The notes beneath the pieces were generated by a model. It was given only the letters and a program-made list of their open reading frames with translations, made no database searches and was not told the origin of the DNA. Shown piece after piece: positions 1 through 5,771 of a DNA stretch of 6,656 nt; the first letter of the stretch is position 1; each line of letters opens with the position of its first letter. Made by a program: the position numbers and the translations under genes. Source of the DNA: Campylobacteraceae bacterium (GTDB lineage Bacteria; Campylobacterota; Campylobacteria; Campylobacterales; Campylobacteraceae). The DNA is taken from assembly GCA_031290675.1 (NCBI GenBank), contig JAITNC010000245.1, forward strand, positions 1-6,656, read 5' to 3'.

Positions 1-64
1 TTCTGGCTCTGAACCCGTGAGTTCTTTTACTTGGTGTTTTATGCGGCTGATATGTACGCTTCAT
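1..64 (-). CDS. rpmH: 50S ribosomal protein L34, N-terminal part (cut by window edge)
   Basis: Reading the minus strand from an ATG at 64 gives MKRTYQPHKTPSKRTHGFRA and then R. This is the highly conserved start of bacterial L34, a protein of about 44 residues in the large ribosomal subunit. The remaining half lies beyond the left edge. The start is fixed by family identity and by a good Shine-Dalgarno sequence, AAGGA, five bases upstream (70-74 on the plus strand). The only change I notice from the common consensus is Ser at residue 12, where Arg or Lys is usual. In most bacteria rpmH leads an rnpA-yidC operon, so those genes probably follow to the left, but that is not visible here. The identification is near certain despite the short length. 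Confidence 0.96.
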   Translation of the reverse strand, partial: MKRTYQPHKTPSKRTHGFRAR

Positions 65-69
65 ACAGT

Positions 70-101
70 TCCTTAATATTAATTTTTAGCGTGAGATTTT
101 A
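70..101 (-). promoter_or_regulatory. Candidate promoter -10 box and ribosome binding site for rpmH
   Basis: On the minus strand a TAAAAT box (plus-strand 96-101, five of six matches to TATAAT) lies about 32 bases upstream of the rpmH ATG. It is followed by an AAGGA Shine-Dalgarno at 70-74. A start of transcription near 89 would leave a leader of about 25 bases. No clear -35 box is visible, which is common in Campylobacterota, whose vegetative promoters have a weak -35 and AT-rich upstream DNA. The box sits inside a 15-base palindrome, ATTTTACTGTAAAAT (96-110). The Shine-Dalgarno is solid; the -10 call is inference. Confidence 0.45.
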
Positions 102-161
102 CTGTAAAATTACTTAAGCGCCGATAAATGGCTTATGCGAGTAAAGCGCAACCTCTCCTTT

Positions 162-512
162 TATCATGGCTCCGCTTGCGAAGAATCTGTGTTTATTTTT
201 ACTTTTTTTGCAACTCTTATTTTTATTACTTTCTTTTCCGAAAGAAAGTAAACTTCTTGCTTGCGATGTGAGCTCGCGCCAGCGAAGCTAAAATAAACTC
301 CCGCCTCAAGTGTAACTGTTCTTTGGATACCCTGCGCATTATTGCGTTACGTCGGAAGCTGCGGAACCAGCTCTACGCTCAGACAGTCCTCGCTTTTTTT
401 CCTATCAACACTTCAAATACCTAGGCGTTGTCAGCGGGGCTAACAGCAAACAAGTTTGCCGTTTTTGATTCGCAAATAACACAGATACTTACGCCTTCGG
501 CTCAGTATGACA
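162..512. repeat. Repeat-like segment with imperfect terminal inverted repeats (MITE-like candidate)
   Basis: The left arm (162-193) contains GCGAAGAATCTGTGTTTATT. The right arm (478-512), read on the opposite strand, contains GCGTAAGTATCTGTGTTATT, so the core agrees apart from small gaps and one mismatch. Both arms start with a T-x-TCAT motif at the outer end. The right arm, read outward-in as TGTCATACTGAGCCGAAGG, resembles the widespread intergenic motif TGTCATTCTGAGCGAAGCGA, as I remember it. The interior has an 11-bp hairpin (226-251), GC-richer blocks (260-290, 335-402) and a short palindrome at 446-459, but no transposase. I see no target-site duplication. It could be a non-autonomous mobile repeat, a relic, or a structured RNA locus. 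Copy number in the genome would decide. Confidence 0.45.
226..251. repeat. Perfect 11-bp hairpin inside the repeat segment
   Basis: TTACTTTCTTT (226-236) and AAAGAAAGTAA (241-251) are perfect reverse complements separated by the four-base loop TCCG. Neither strand has a run of T directly after the stem, so it does not look like a standard intrinsic terminator. Similar TTACTTTCTTT...AAAGAAAGTAA stems recur in intergenic repeats of many proteobacteria, as I remember it. This supports reading the surrounding segment as a dispersed repeat. The pairing is directly visible; any function is unknown. Confidence 0.75.
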
Positions 513-580
513 ATGGGGGGTGGCTGTTGCACTTGAATACTCACTGTATTATTGCTCGGCTTATAAAATTTATGTTTTTA

Positions 581-607
581 TTGATAGCTTTTAAAAAAGC
601 TTGTCAA
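581..607. repeat. Imperfect inverted repeat downstream of the lipoprotein gene
   Basis: TTGATAGCTTTT (581-592) and AAAAGCTTGTCAA (595-607) pair over 11 positions, as TTGA plus AGCTTTT, with one small asymmetric bulge and an AA centre. It lies about 40 bases past the lipoprotein stop codon. On the minus strand the stem is followed by TAAAAAC rather than a T tract, and the seven T come before it. It therefore does not fit a classical terminator in either direction, although it could still stop transcription weakly or stabilise a 3' end. Confidence 0.45.
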
Positions 608-629
608 AAAAAGATGGCTTAAAATAAGA

Positions 630-646
630 AATAAAATGATTTTATT
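630..646 (-). terminator. Weak AT-only palindrome at the lipoprotein stop, possible terminator
   Basis: AATAAAAT and ATTTTATT flank a single base at 638, and the palindrome overlaps the TAA stop codon of the lipoprotein gene. Reading on along the minus strand, T-rich tracts follow (TTTCTTATTTT, then seven T near 607-613). With only A-T pairs and almost no loop the stem would be weak, so this is a tentative call. Confidence 0.2.
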
Positions 647-1571
647 ATTCCTTTTTAACATTCCATGTTAAAATAGAACGCATATCGTTATTAAGATTAA
701 AACTGCTACTCCAACTGTAACTAAAAACGTTATCTATTTTGCTACAATACCAAGAATGATAAATATAAGAAATCCCATACCGCCAATATTGACATTCAAA
801 CCCATTTTCCATATTTTCAAGAGCATCGGCATATTCTGCCAACTCATTTATTAAATCAATATTGTCATATTTTTTCTCAATATATTCATAGCTTATTTTG
901 TCTTTATCAAGTAGACCAAAATATATATTAAAAGACCCATCATCAAAATAAGATATATATCCTTTGCTATCATTAATCTGCAGATAAAAACCAACTGTTT
1001 TAGGAGTACTGTGGTAATAATGTGCTTCCATTCTCTCTATGTCATTATAGAGTGGTTTTAAGCGTAAAACGCTCATATTGGGAATATAATATGAATAATC
1101 AGATGTCCAATGCGATTCAGTCAATAATCCTTTTTCTTCTATATTTGCAAAAAACTTGTGGCTATCTGCATCTGATATATCAGAGTATCTCATTCCAGTT
1201 CTTAATTCGCTAGTTTTATTGCTATACTCTCTATCATCAAAAAATGGGAAATTATCAACTATCAGTTTGAGTGTCCAATTTATTTTATTTATAGACAAAT
1301 TATCGTCTGTTGTGCTATTATCGTCAATAGTTGAATTATCATCTACTGTAGAGTTATTGTCAGTTGTGTTATTGTCATCGATAATAGTTGAATTGTTGTC
1401 ATCTATTGTAGAGTTATCATCGATAGTTGAGTTTGTATTATTGTTATCATTAATAATATTTGTACCATTACTAATATCATGTGACGATGAATTTCCACTT
1501 CCTCCACCACAACCTATTAAAAAAAATAAAGCTAAAGCCAATAGCAGTATCTGTTTAATTATGTGTTGCAT
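645..1571 (-). CDS. Putative lipoprotein with an Asn/Asp/Ser/Thr-rich repeat linker, function unknown
   Basis: This 308-residue protein is predicted to be exported and lipidated. Residues 1-20 form a signal peptide with a charged start and a hydrophobic core, and the lipobox LIGC places the lipid-bearing cysteine at 21, followed by GGGSG. Residues about 27-92 are a low-complexity linker built from NSTIDD-like units. Residues about 95-308 form an aromatic-rich domain with many Tyr, Trp and Phe and two cysteines (260, 276) that could form a disulfide. I do not recognise a family. The start is backed by AAGGA (plus-strand 1577-1581) five bases before the ATG. The gene is visibly more AT-rich than the hom-alaC genes beside it. 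It lies 64 bp downstream of hom, so read-through or its own promoter are both possible. It may be surface-exposed and recently acquired; that part is inference. Confidence 0.75.
   Translation of the reverse strand: MQHIIKQILLLALALFFLIGCGGGSGNSSSHDISNGTNIINDNNNTNSTIDDNSTIDDNNSTIIDDNNTTDNNSTVDDNSTIDDNSTTDDNLSINKINWTLKLIVDNFPFFDDREYSNKTSELRTGMRYSDISDADSHKFFANIEEKGLLTESHWTSDYSYYIPNMSVLRLKPLYNDIERMEAHYYHSTPKTVGFYLQINDSKGYISYFDDGSFNIYFGLLDKDKISYEYIEKKYDNIDLINELAEYADALENMENGFECQYWRYGISYIYHSWYCSKIDNVFSYSWSSSFNLNNDMRSILTWNVKKE
1302..1433 (-). repeat. Degenerate tandem repeat encoding NSTIDD-like units
   Basis: Residues 47-90 of the lipoprotein consist of about seven imperfect units: NSTIDD, NSTIDD, NNSTIIDD, NNTTD, NNSTVDD, NSTIDD, NSTTDD. 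At DNA level the unit is about 18 bp with 15-24 bp variants. Two near-identical longer blocks lie near 1328-1356 and 1385-1416, both containing ATCTAYTGTAGAGTTAT. All unit lengths are multiples of three, so gain or loss of units would keep the frame and only change linker length. Confidence 0.75.
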
Positions 1572-1599
1572 TATATTCCTTATTAAAAAAAATTGAGAA

Positions 1600-1605
1600 A
1601 TTATG
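1600..1605 (-). promoter_or_regulatory. Candidate -10 box for the lipoprotein gene
   Basis: CATAAT on the minus strand (five of six matches to TATAAT) lies in the AT-rich 64-bp gap after hom. It would give a leader of about 22 bases before the ATG. A second TAAAAT is present at 1609-1614. No convincing -35 box is seen. In such AT-rich DNA a match like this can easily arise by chance. Confidence 0.25.
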
Positions 1606-1609
1606 TAAA

Positions 1610-1627
1610 TTTTACAGTTAGGTAAAA
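1610..1627 (-). terminator. Weak hairpin just after hom, possible partial terminator
   Basis: On the minus strand TTTTAC, a six-base loop CTAACT, and GTAAAA form a perfect six-pair stem nine bases past the hom stop codon. It is followed by TTTACATAATTTCTC and then a run of eight T. The stem holds a single G-C pair per side and the T run is separated from it, so termination would be weak at best. Confidence 0.22.
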
Positions 1628-1635
1628 CCTCCGTA

Positions 1636-2898
1636 CTAGTCCTCTATCCTTATCATAGAAGGTTTTATCAGCACAAACTCCAGCTTCTCTATCTCCCTCA
1701 AAGCATTTTGCACATTCGCCTCTTTGCAGTGGTGGGTGGCGAAAAAGAGCGTTGTTGAGGCGGATTTTTTCACCTCTGTTTTTTGTAGAAAACTCTCTAT
1801 TGAGATTTGCGATTTTTCCATCACAAGTGCGATTTTTGCCAAAACGCCTATCTCGTCTTTGACTTTTATTCTGAAATAATATTTGGTTTCAACCTCGTCT
1901 TTTGGCATAAGCGAGAGTTTGCTACCAGCGGATTTGAAGCCGAGCATCGGGGATTGCGCCTCTCTGGCTATATCTACCAAGTCAGCCACAACTGCGCTCG
2001 CCGTAGCGTTGCCGCCCGCACCCGCGCCGTAATACATAGTTTCGCCGACAAAATCGCCTATCAAGCTGATACCGTTCATCACGCCGTCCACTTTGGCTAT
2101 CATGTGGTCTTTCGGGACAAGCGAGGGGTGAACTCTCATCTCAACTCTTGAGCCCTGTTTTTTGGCTATGCCCAATAGTTTGATAGAATAATCAAACTCT
2201 TTAGCGAAAAATATATCTTCACTGCTGATGTTGTCTATGCCTTCTATCAAGATATCTTCGGGTTTTGCGTCAATGCCGTAAGCGATACTTGAGAGTATCA
2301 AAAGTTTGTGCGCAGCGTCAAATCCGCCCACATCAAATGTCGGGTCAGCTTCGGCGTAACCAAGCTCTTGAGCCTCTTTCAACACATCTTTGAACGAGCC
2401 TTTGTCGTTCATCATCTTTGTCAAAATGTAGTTGCACGTGCCGTTGAGTATGCCTTTTATCGCTTTGATGTGGTTTGCGCTCAACCCCTCTCTCAAAGCC
2501 TTGATGATAGGTATGCCGCCCGCTACGCTCGCCTCAAAACCCATAGTGGCGTTTTTCAAAACTTTTTGCAAATCGTATCTGTGGTAGGCTAGCATAGCTT
2601 TGTTGGCGGTTACTACGCTTTTGCCTTTGTGCAATATCTCTTTGACGATGGAGTATGTCCCCTCAACGCCGCCCATCAGCTCCACGTAAATGTCTATATC
2701 GTCCCGTTCTATCACGCTTTTGATGTCGTCCGTGAGCGGGATATTTACATCTCGCGCTTTGGACAAATCCTTCACGACGCCGATAAGCGGCACTATCTTT
2801 TTACCGCATCTTGCCTTTATGACATCGGCGTTTTCTTCCAAAATCTTTACAACGCTTGAGCCGACTGTACCGACGCCTAAAATAGCGATTTTTATCAT
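1636..2898 (-). CDS. hom: Homoserine dehydrogenase with C-terminal ACT domain
   Basis: This 420-residue cytoplasmic enzyme reduces L-aspartate 4-semialdehyde to L-homoserine with NAD(P)H, the branch point to threonine and methionine. The N-terminal Rossmann fold shows GVGTVG at 8-13 and the conserved VTANKA with Lys at 100. The catalytic domain has EASVAGGIPII (122-132), GILNGTCNYIL (149-159) and AEADPTFDVGGFDAAHK (182-198), whose acidic residues and final Lys form the active site. YGAGAGG follows at 290-296. Residues about 341-417 form an ACT domain, usually the site of threonine feedback control in this family. Length and domain order match the stand-alone bacterial form. The ATG overlaps the alaC stop codon by 4 bp (ATGA), with only a weak purine stretch as ribosome binding site, so translation is probably coupled to alaC. 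No truncation or missing key motif is seen. Confidence 0.96.
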   Translation of the reverse strand: MIKIAILGVGTVGSSVVKILEENADVIKARCGKKIVPLIGVVKDLSKARDVNIPLTDDIKSVIERDDIDIYVELMGGVEGTYSIVKEILHKGKSVVTANKAMLAYHRYDLQKVLKNATMGFEASVAGGIPIIKALREGLSANHIKAIKGILNGTCNYILTKMMNDKGSFKDVLKEAQELGYAEADPTFDVGGFDAAHKLLILSSIAYGIDAKPEDILIEGIDNISSEDIFFAKEFDYSIKLLGIAKKQGSRVEMRVHPSLVPKDHMIAKVDGVMNGISLIGDFVGETMYYGAGAGGNATASAVVADLVDIAREAQSPMLGFKSAGSKLSLMPKDEVETKYYFRIKVKDEIGVLAKIALVMEKSQISIESFLQKTEVKKSASTTLFFATHHCKEANVQNALREIEKLEFVLIKPSMIRIED

Positions 2899-4112
2899 AC
2901 TTTTTTCTCTAACGAACTTAGGTATTTTTTGATATTTCGTGCGGCTTGTCTGATGCGGTTTTCATTTTCTATGAGAGCTATGCGTACGTAACCCTCGCCG
3001 TGCTCGCCAAATCCAACGCCCGGGCTTACAGCGACTTTCGCTTCGGTCAAAAGCTGTTTTGAAAACTCAAGGCTTCCCAAATGCTCGGCTATCGGAGGTA
3101 TTTTCGCCCATACAAACATCGTTGAGCGTGGTTTTTTGATAGGCCAGCCAGCGCTCTCAAAAACCTCGCACAATATATCACGTCTTTTGCGGTAAACCTC
3201 TTTTATCTCCTCAACACACTCTTGCGGGCCGTCAAGTGCGACTATAGAAGCTACCTGTATCGGCGTGAAAATGCCGTAATCAAGCCACGATTTTATCTTT
3301 TTTACAGCGGCGACAAGTCTTTTATTTCCTACGATAAAACCAACTCTCCAGCCAGCCATATTGTAACTTTTTGACAGAGTAAAACTCTCAACAGCGACAT
3401 CTTTCGCACCCTCCACCTCAAAGATAGACGGCGTTTTGTAGCCATCAAACGTCAAGTCGGCGTAAGCTATATCGCTGATGATGTAAAAACGCTCTTTTTT
3501 CGCCATAGCCACGAGCTCTTCATAAAAAGATTTCTCTACTGTAACGGTCGTCGGGTTGTGCGGAAAGTTTACTACTACGTATTTTGGGCGCGGGACGGAC
3601 TTGTCAAAAGCTGCTCTTAGTTTGTCAAAAAAGCTTTTTGTGTCAAGGTTGAAACCGTCATCAAAATCCATATCCATCTTATATACATTCGCACCCGCCA
3701 AGATAAAAGCGTATGAGTGAATAGGATACGCAGGGTCTGGCACTACGGCAACATCGCCCGGGTTTGTGATAGCCTCAACAAGATGAGCGAACCCCTCTTT
3801 GCTTCCAAGACTTACGATAGCCTCGCTGTCCGGGTCAAGGTCAACATTGTATCTTCTTTTGTACCAGTTGCAAATCGCCAAGCGCAATTTATATATACCC
3901 ATACTTGCGGAATAACCGTGTACTTTTGAGCGGCTCGCAGACTCAATGAGTTTGTCTATGATGTGTTGCGGCGTTCTGCCGTCAGGGTTGCCCATAGAAA
4001 AATCTATCACATCTTCGCCCGCTCTGCGTGCTTTGAGTTTAAGCTCACCTACTACCGCAAATACATAATTTGGAAGTCGCTCTATTGTGTTAAATCTTAT
4101 CTCGTCAAACAT
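2895..4112 (-). CDS. alaC: PLP-dependent aminotransferase, AlaC type (glutamate-pyruvate)
   Basis: This 405-residue fold-type I aminotransferase closely resembles E. coli AlaC along its whole length, for example DFSMGNPDG at 37-45, LSKSYNMAGWRVGF at 246-259 and SPGVGFGEHGEGYVRIALIE at 363-382. AlaC moves an amino group between glutamate and pyruvate to make alanine. Key residues are visible: Asn186 in the NPT motif, Asp214 and Tyr217 around the cofactor ring, Lys248 as the Schiff-base lysine, Arg256 for the phosphate, and Arg377 for the substrate carboxylate. The ATG has AAGGA six bases upstream. The gene follows the secreted-protein gene by 22 bp and overlaps hom by 4 bp. Homologues in Campylobacterota are sometimes labelled LL-diaminopimelate or aspartate aminotransferase, so the exact substrate here is inferred from overall similarity. 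Confidence 0.9.
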   Translation of the reverse strand: MFDEIRFNTIERLPNYVFAVVGELKLKARRAGEDVIDFSMGNPDGRTPQHIIDKLIESASRSKVHGYSASMGIYKLRLAICNWYKRRYNVDLDPDSEAIVSLGSKEGFAHLVEAITNPGDVAVVPDPAYPIHSYAFILAGANVYKMDMDFDDGFNLDTKSFFDKLRAAFDKSVPRPKYVVVNFPHNPTTVTVEKSFYEELVAMAKKERFYIISDIAYADLTFDGYKTPSIFEVEGAKDVAVESFTLSKSYNMAGWRVGFIVGNKRLVAAVKKIKSWLDYGIFTPIQVASIVALDGPQECVEEIKEVYRKRRDILCEVFESAGWPIKKPRSTMFVWAKIPPIAEHLGSLEFSKQLLTEAKVAVSPGVGFGEHGEGYVRIALIENENRIRQAARNIKKYLSSLEKKV

Positions 4113-4134
4113 TATTTGTCCTTATTTGGTTTTA

Positions 4135-4947
4135 TCACTCGATGGTGATACTGAGTCCTCTTTTGATATTGTCAAGCATATATTTGTCGTCTATCTTCAC
4201 ATAAGCCGCTTTTTGCGGCACTCTCAACTTCAATGCTGATTGTCTTTTGTCTAATTCATATGTCGATATAAGGTGCATATTTGAGCCGTAAAAACTGACC
4301 TTAGGGTGCCAATGGTCTGCCGCGTGCGCTTCCAAAGTTATACTCTTCGTGTCGCCGTTTAACGCTACAAGATATGCGGCAAATGGCTTTTTGAGGTATG
4401 TTTTTTTGTTTTGTGCGACTTTTATCGTATCTATATAAGCGTTTTGCGAGTCTATATCATAACTCCAAGTGCTGCCGTCTCTCGTGATATCAAGCACTTC
4501 ACAACCGTGGGCTTTGAGTGCCTCGCTCAAGAGAATAGGACTTGGTATGTTTTGCGTGGAGAGTGAGATGCGCCAAATAAACTCTTCAGGAGTTTTAGAG
4601 ACTTTTTTTGTCATAAAAAGATTGTACCCCATAGAGTTCAAACTCTCACTGATGACACGCATAAATATAAGCGGATTTTGTTTTGTGATAAAGACAAGTT
4701 CCAAATCTTGTGGCTCTTTAAATGACAGCTCCAAAAGAGCGTTATCTCTGAGCGTTTTGAGTATCGAAACAGTATTTATCTTGCCGTTTTTATCATAATA
4801 CCTTTTCTCGTCTTTCGAGAAGAGAAAAGAGATGAGATTTTTTGAACTTTCAAGCTTTTTTTTGTCGATAAACTCGCTCGCTTTTCCGCTAACGCTCTGC
4901 GAGTACAAAGCAAAACATAAACTAAGTAGTAAAATGATTATTTTCAC
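4135..4947 (-). CDS. Secreted (periplasmic) protein of unknown function
   Basis: This 270-residue protein begins with a typical signal peptide: MKIIILLLSLCFALYS, with likely signal-peptidase I cleavage around residues 16-21. The cysteine at 11 is preceded by Leu, so a lipobox is not formed. The rest is soluble, mixed alpha/beta in appearance, with a His/Trp-containing stretch AADHWHPKVSFYG at 209-221 and a conserved-looking C-terminus (DNIKRGLSITIE). I do not recognise a domain. The start is GTG and overlaps the upstream stop codon by 4 bp (GTGA). AAGGAAGG just before it is a strong ribosome binding site that favours this start. In position it matches C. jejuni Cj0151c, annotated as a periplasmic protein, as I remember it. 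Close coupling to the membrane protein upstream suggests that the two act together in the envelope; this is inference. Confidence 0.85.
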   Translation of the reverse strand: MKIIILLLSLCFALYSQSVSGKASEFIDKKKLESSKNLISFLFSKDEKRYYDKNGKINTVSILKTLRDNALLELSFKEPQDLELVFITKQNPLIFMRVISESLNSMGYNLFMTKKVSKTPEEFIWRISLSTQNIPSPILLSEALKAHGCEVLDITRDGSTWSYDIDSQNAYIDTIKVAQNKKTYLKKPFAAYLVALNGDTKSITLEAHAADHWHPKVSFYGSNMHLISTYELDKRQSALKLRVPQKAAYVKIDDKYMLDNIKRGLSITIE

Positions 4948-5771
4948 CAGAGCCTTCCTTGGTTCAACGTCATAAAGTCATTCATACTTATCTCTTTAAC
5001 TATGCTGTCTTTGATATGTAGATATATTCTGTTTCGCGGATTGAACTTGATGCTTGTCCCGTTTTCCATATTTATAGCAAAATCCCCATGCCCGCTTATG
5101 AGTATCTGCTCTTTGCCCGTATCGAGGTCTATATCCTCTTGCTGCAGATAAGTTTTGCGTTTAAATGTGCCGAGTTCTACTATGCCGACCCAAAGCTGAG
5201 TATGAGGCGACAAAAAGGCTTTTGTGCCAGAACCCAGAGGCTGTGTTGAAGTGGATTTGATCTCCTCTACGGGAGGAATAACTACGCTGCCTTCTATTTC
5301 GCTCTGATCGATTACAAGAATCTCGTTTGTATCGTCTGGAACGATGACACTTTCGTTGTATGAAACATTTGGGCTTGCTACATGCTCGATGTTGCCCGTG
5401 CGCCCTTTGATAAAAACATAGAAAAACACGGTAAAAAACAGCAAAAACGCAACGGAGATAAACATAAATACACTTTTGTTTTTGCCTGTATCTTTATGCT
5501 CTCTGCTCTGCGGCGTTTTTATGACTTTATCGTCAACGCTTTTGCCGCCGCTGTTGAGGTACGCTTCAAACTCGGCGACCCATTCGCTCATATCTACGCC
5601 ACACTCACGCTGAATGATTTTGACGAACCCCAAAGTCTTAATACGTTGCAGTTTTGAAAAATTTTTCTCTGCCATAAGCTTAATATAACTAAGCTCTATA
5701 TATGTTTTGCGGGAAACCTCTTTAAGACCTATCTCCTCAAGGGTTTTAGCACTAATCTTGTCCTTTGCCAT
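4944..5771 (-). CDS. Single-pass inner-membrane protein with RodZ-like layout
   Basis: From the ATG at 5771 this is a 275-residue protein. Residues about 9-72 are helical and resemble the RodZ-type cytoplasmic helix-turn-helix: VSRKTYIELSYIKLMAEKNF, then a Leu, GF and GVD pattern ending in an acidic helix. A basic linker (about 84-99) precedes one membrane helix at 101-122. A disordered Ser/Pro/Glu-rich stretch (130-185) then leads to a beta-rich periplasmic domain (190-275) with LWVGIVELGTFKRKTYLQ and GKEQILISGHGDFAI, similar in feel to the RodZ C-terminal domain. RodZ links MreB to wall synthesis; whether this protein does so is unproven. I chose this ATG over an in-frame TTG at 5786 because AGGA lies six bases before it. 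It overlaps rlmB by 20 bp. In position it matches Cj0152c of C. jejuni, as I remember it. Confidence 0.82.
   Translation of the reverse strand: MAKDKISAKTLEEIGLKEVSRKTYIELSYIKLMAEKNFSKLQRIKTLGFVKIIQRECGVDMSEWVAEFEAYLNSGGKSVDDKVIKTPQSREHKDTGKNKSVFMFISVAFLLFFTVFFYVFIKGRTGNIEHVASPNVSYNESVIVPDDTNEILVIDQSEIEGSVVIPPVEEIKSTSTQPLGSGTKAFLSPHTQLWVGIVELGTFKRKTYLQQEDIDLDTGKEQILISGHGDFAINMENGTSIKFNPRNRIYLHIKDSIVKEISMNDFMTLNQGRLW

Larger units (their letters stand above)
65..644. other. Gene-free stretch between rpmH and the lipoprotein gene
   Basis: This 580-bp stretch has no ORF that looks like a real protein. Positions 65-161 are the leader and promoter area of rpmH. Positions 162-512 form a repeat-like segment bounded by imperfect inverted repeats. 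Positions 513-644 hold a run of six G (515-520), an imperfect inverted repeat at 581-607 and AT-rich DNA behind the lipoprotein stop codon. A possible frame at 428-622 on the plus strand starts with TTG, lacks a ribosome binding site and runs through the repeat arm, so I do not call it. No tRNA, rRNA or recognisable known small RNA was seen. Confidence 0.6.

Noticed and set aside
446..465. Plus-strand terminator: GCAAAC-AA-GTTTGC followed by CGTTTTTG
   Set aside because: The loop is only two bases, the T tract is offset, and there is no plus-strand gene upstream to terminate. It is better read as a palindrome within the repeat segment.
515..520. Run of six G as a phase-variation tract
   Set aside because: It lies outside any supported gene and shows no plausible promoter spacing role, so there is nothing for it to switch.
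428..622. Plus-strand 64-residue frame in the gene-free stretch
   Set aside because: It starts with TTG, lacks a ribosome binding site, runs through the right repeat arm and the inverted repeat at 581-607, and resembles no known protein. It is most likely chance.
1302..1433. CRISPR-like array
   Set aside because: The units are short, imperfect and in frame within a coding gene, with no distinct spacers. It is a protein-level repeat.
1156..1596. Plus-strand 146-residue frame rich in Leu, Ser and Val opposite the lipoprotein gene
   Set aside because: It mirrors the lipoprotein's repeat linker on the other strand. The minus-strand frame has a signal peptide, lipobox and good ribosome binding site, so this one is a shadow.
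1616..1627. Twelve-base sequence AGTTAGGTAAAA shared with the minus strand at 6455-6466
   Set aside because: A few 12-base matches are expected by chance in a window this long when both strands are compared, and the contexts differ.
2895..4112. Calling the aminotransferase LL-diaminopimelate aminotransferase (DapL)
   Set aside because: The sequence follows E. coli AlaC closely through the N-terminal, cofactor-lysine and C-terminal regions. I have no sequence evidence for the DapL substrate specificity.
4915..4947. Lipoprotein signal in the secreted 270-residue protein
   Set aside because: The cysteine at residue 11 is preceded by Leu, not Gly, Ala or Ser, and lies in the middle of the hydrophobic core, so the lipobox rule is not met.
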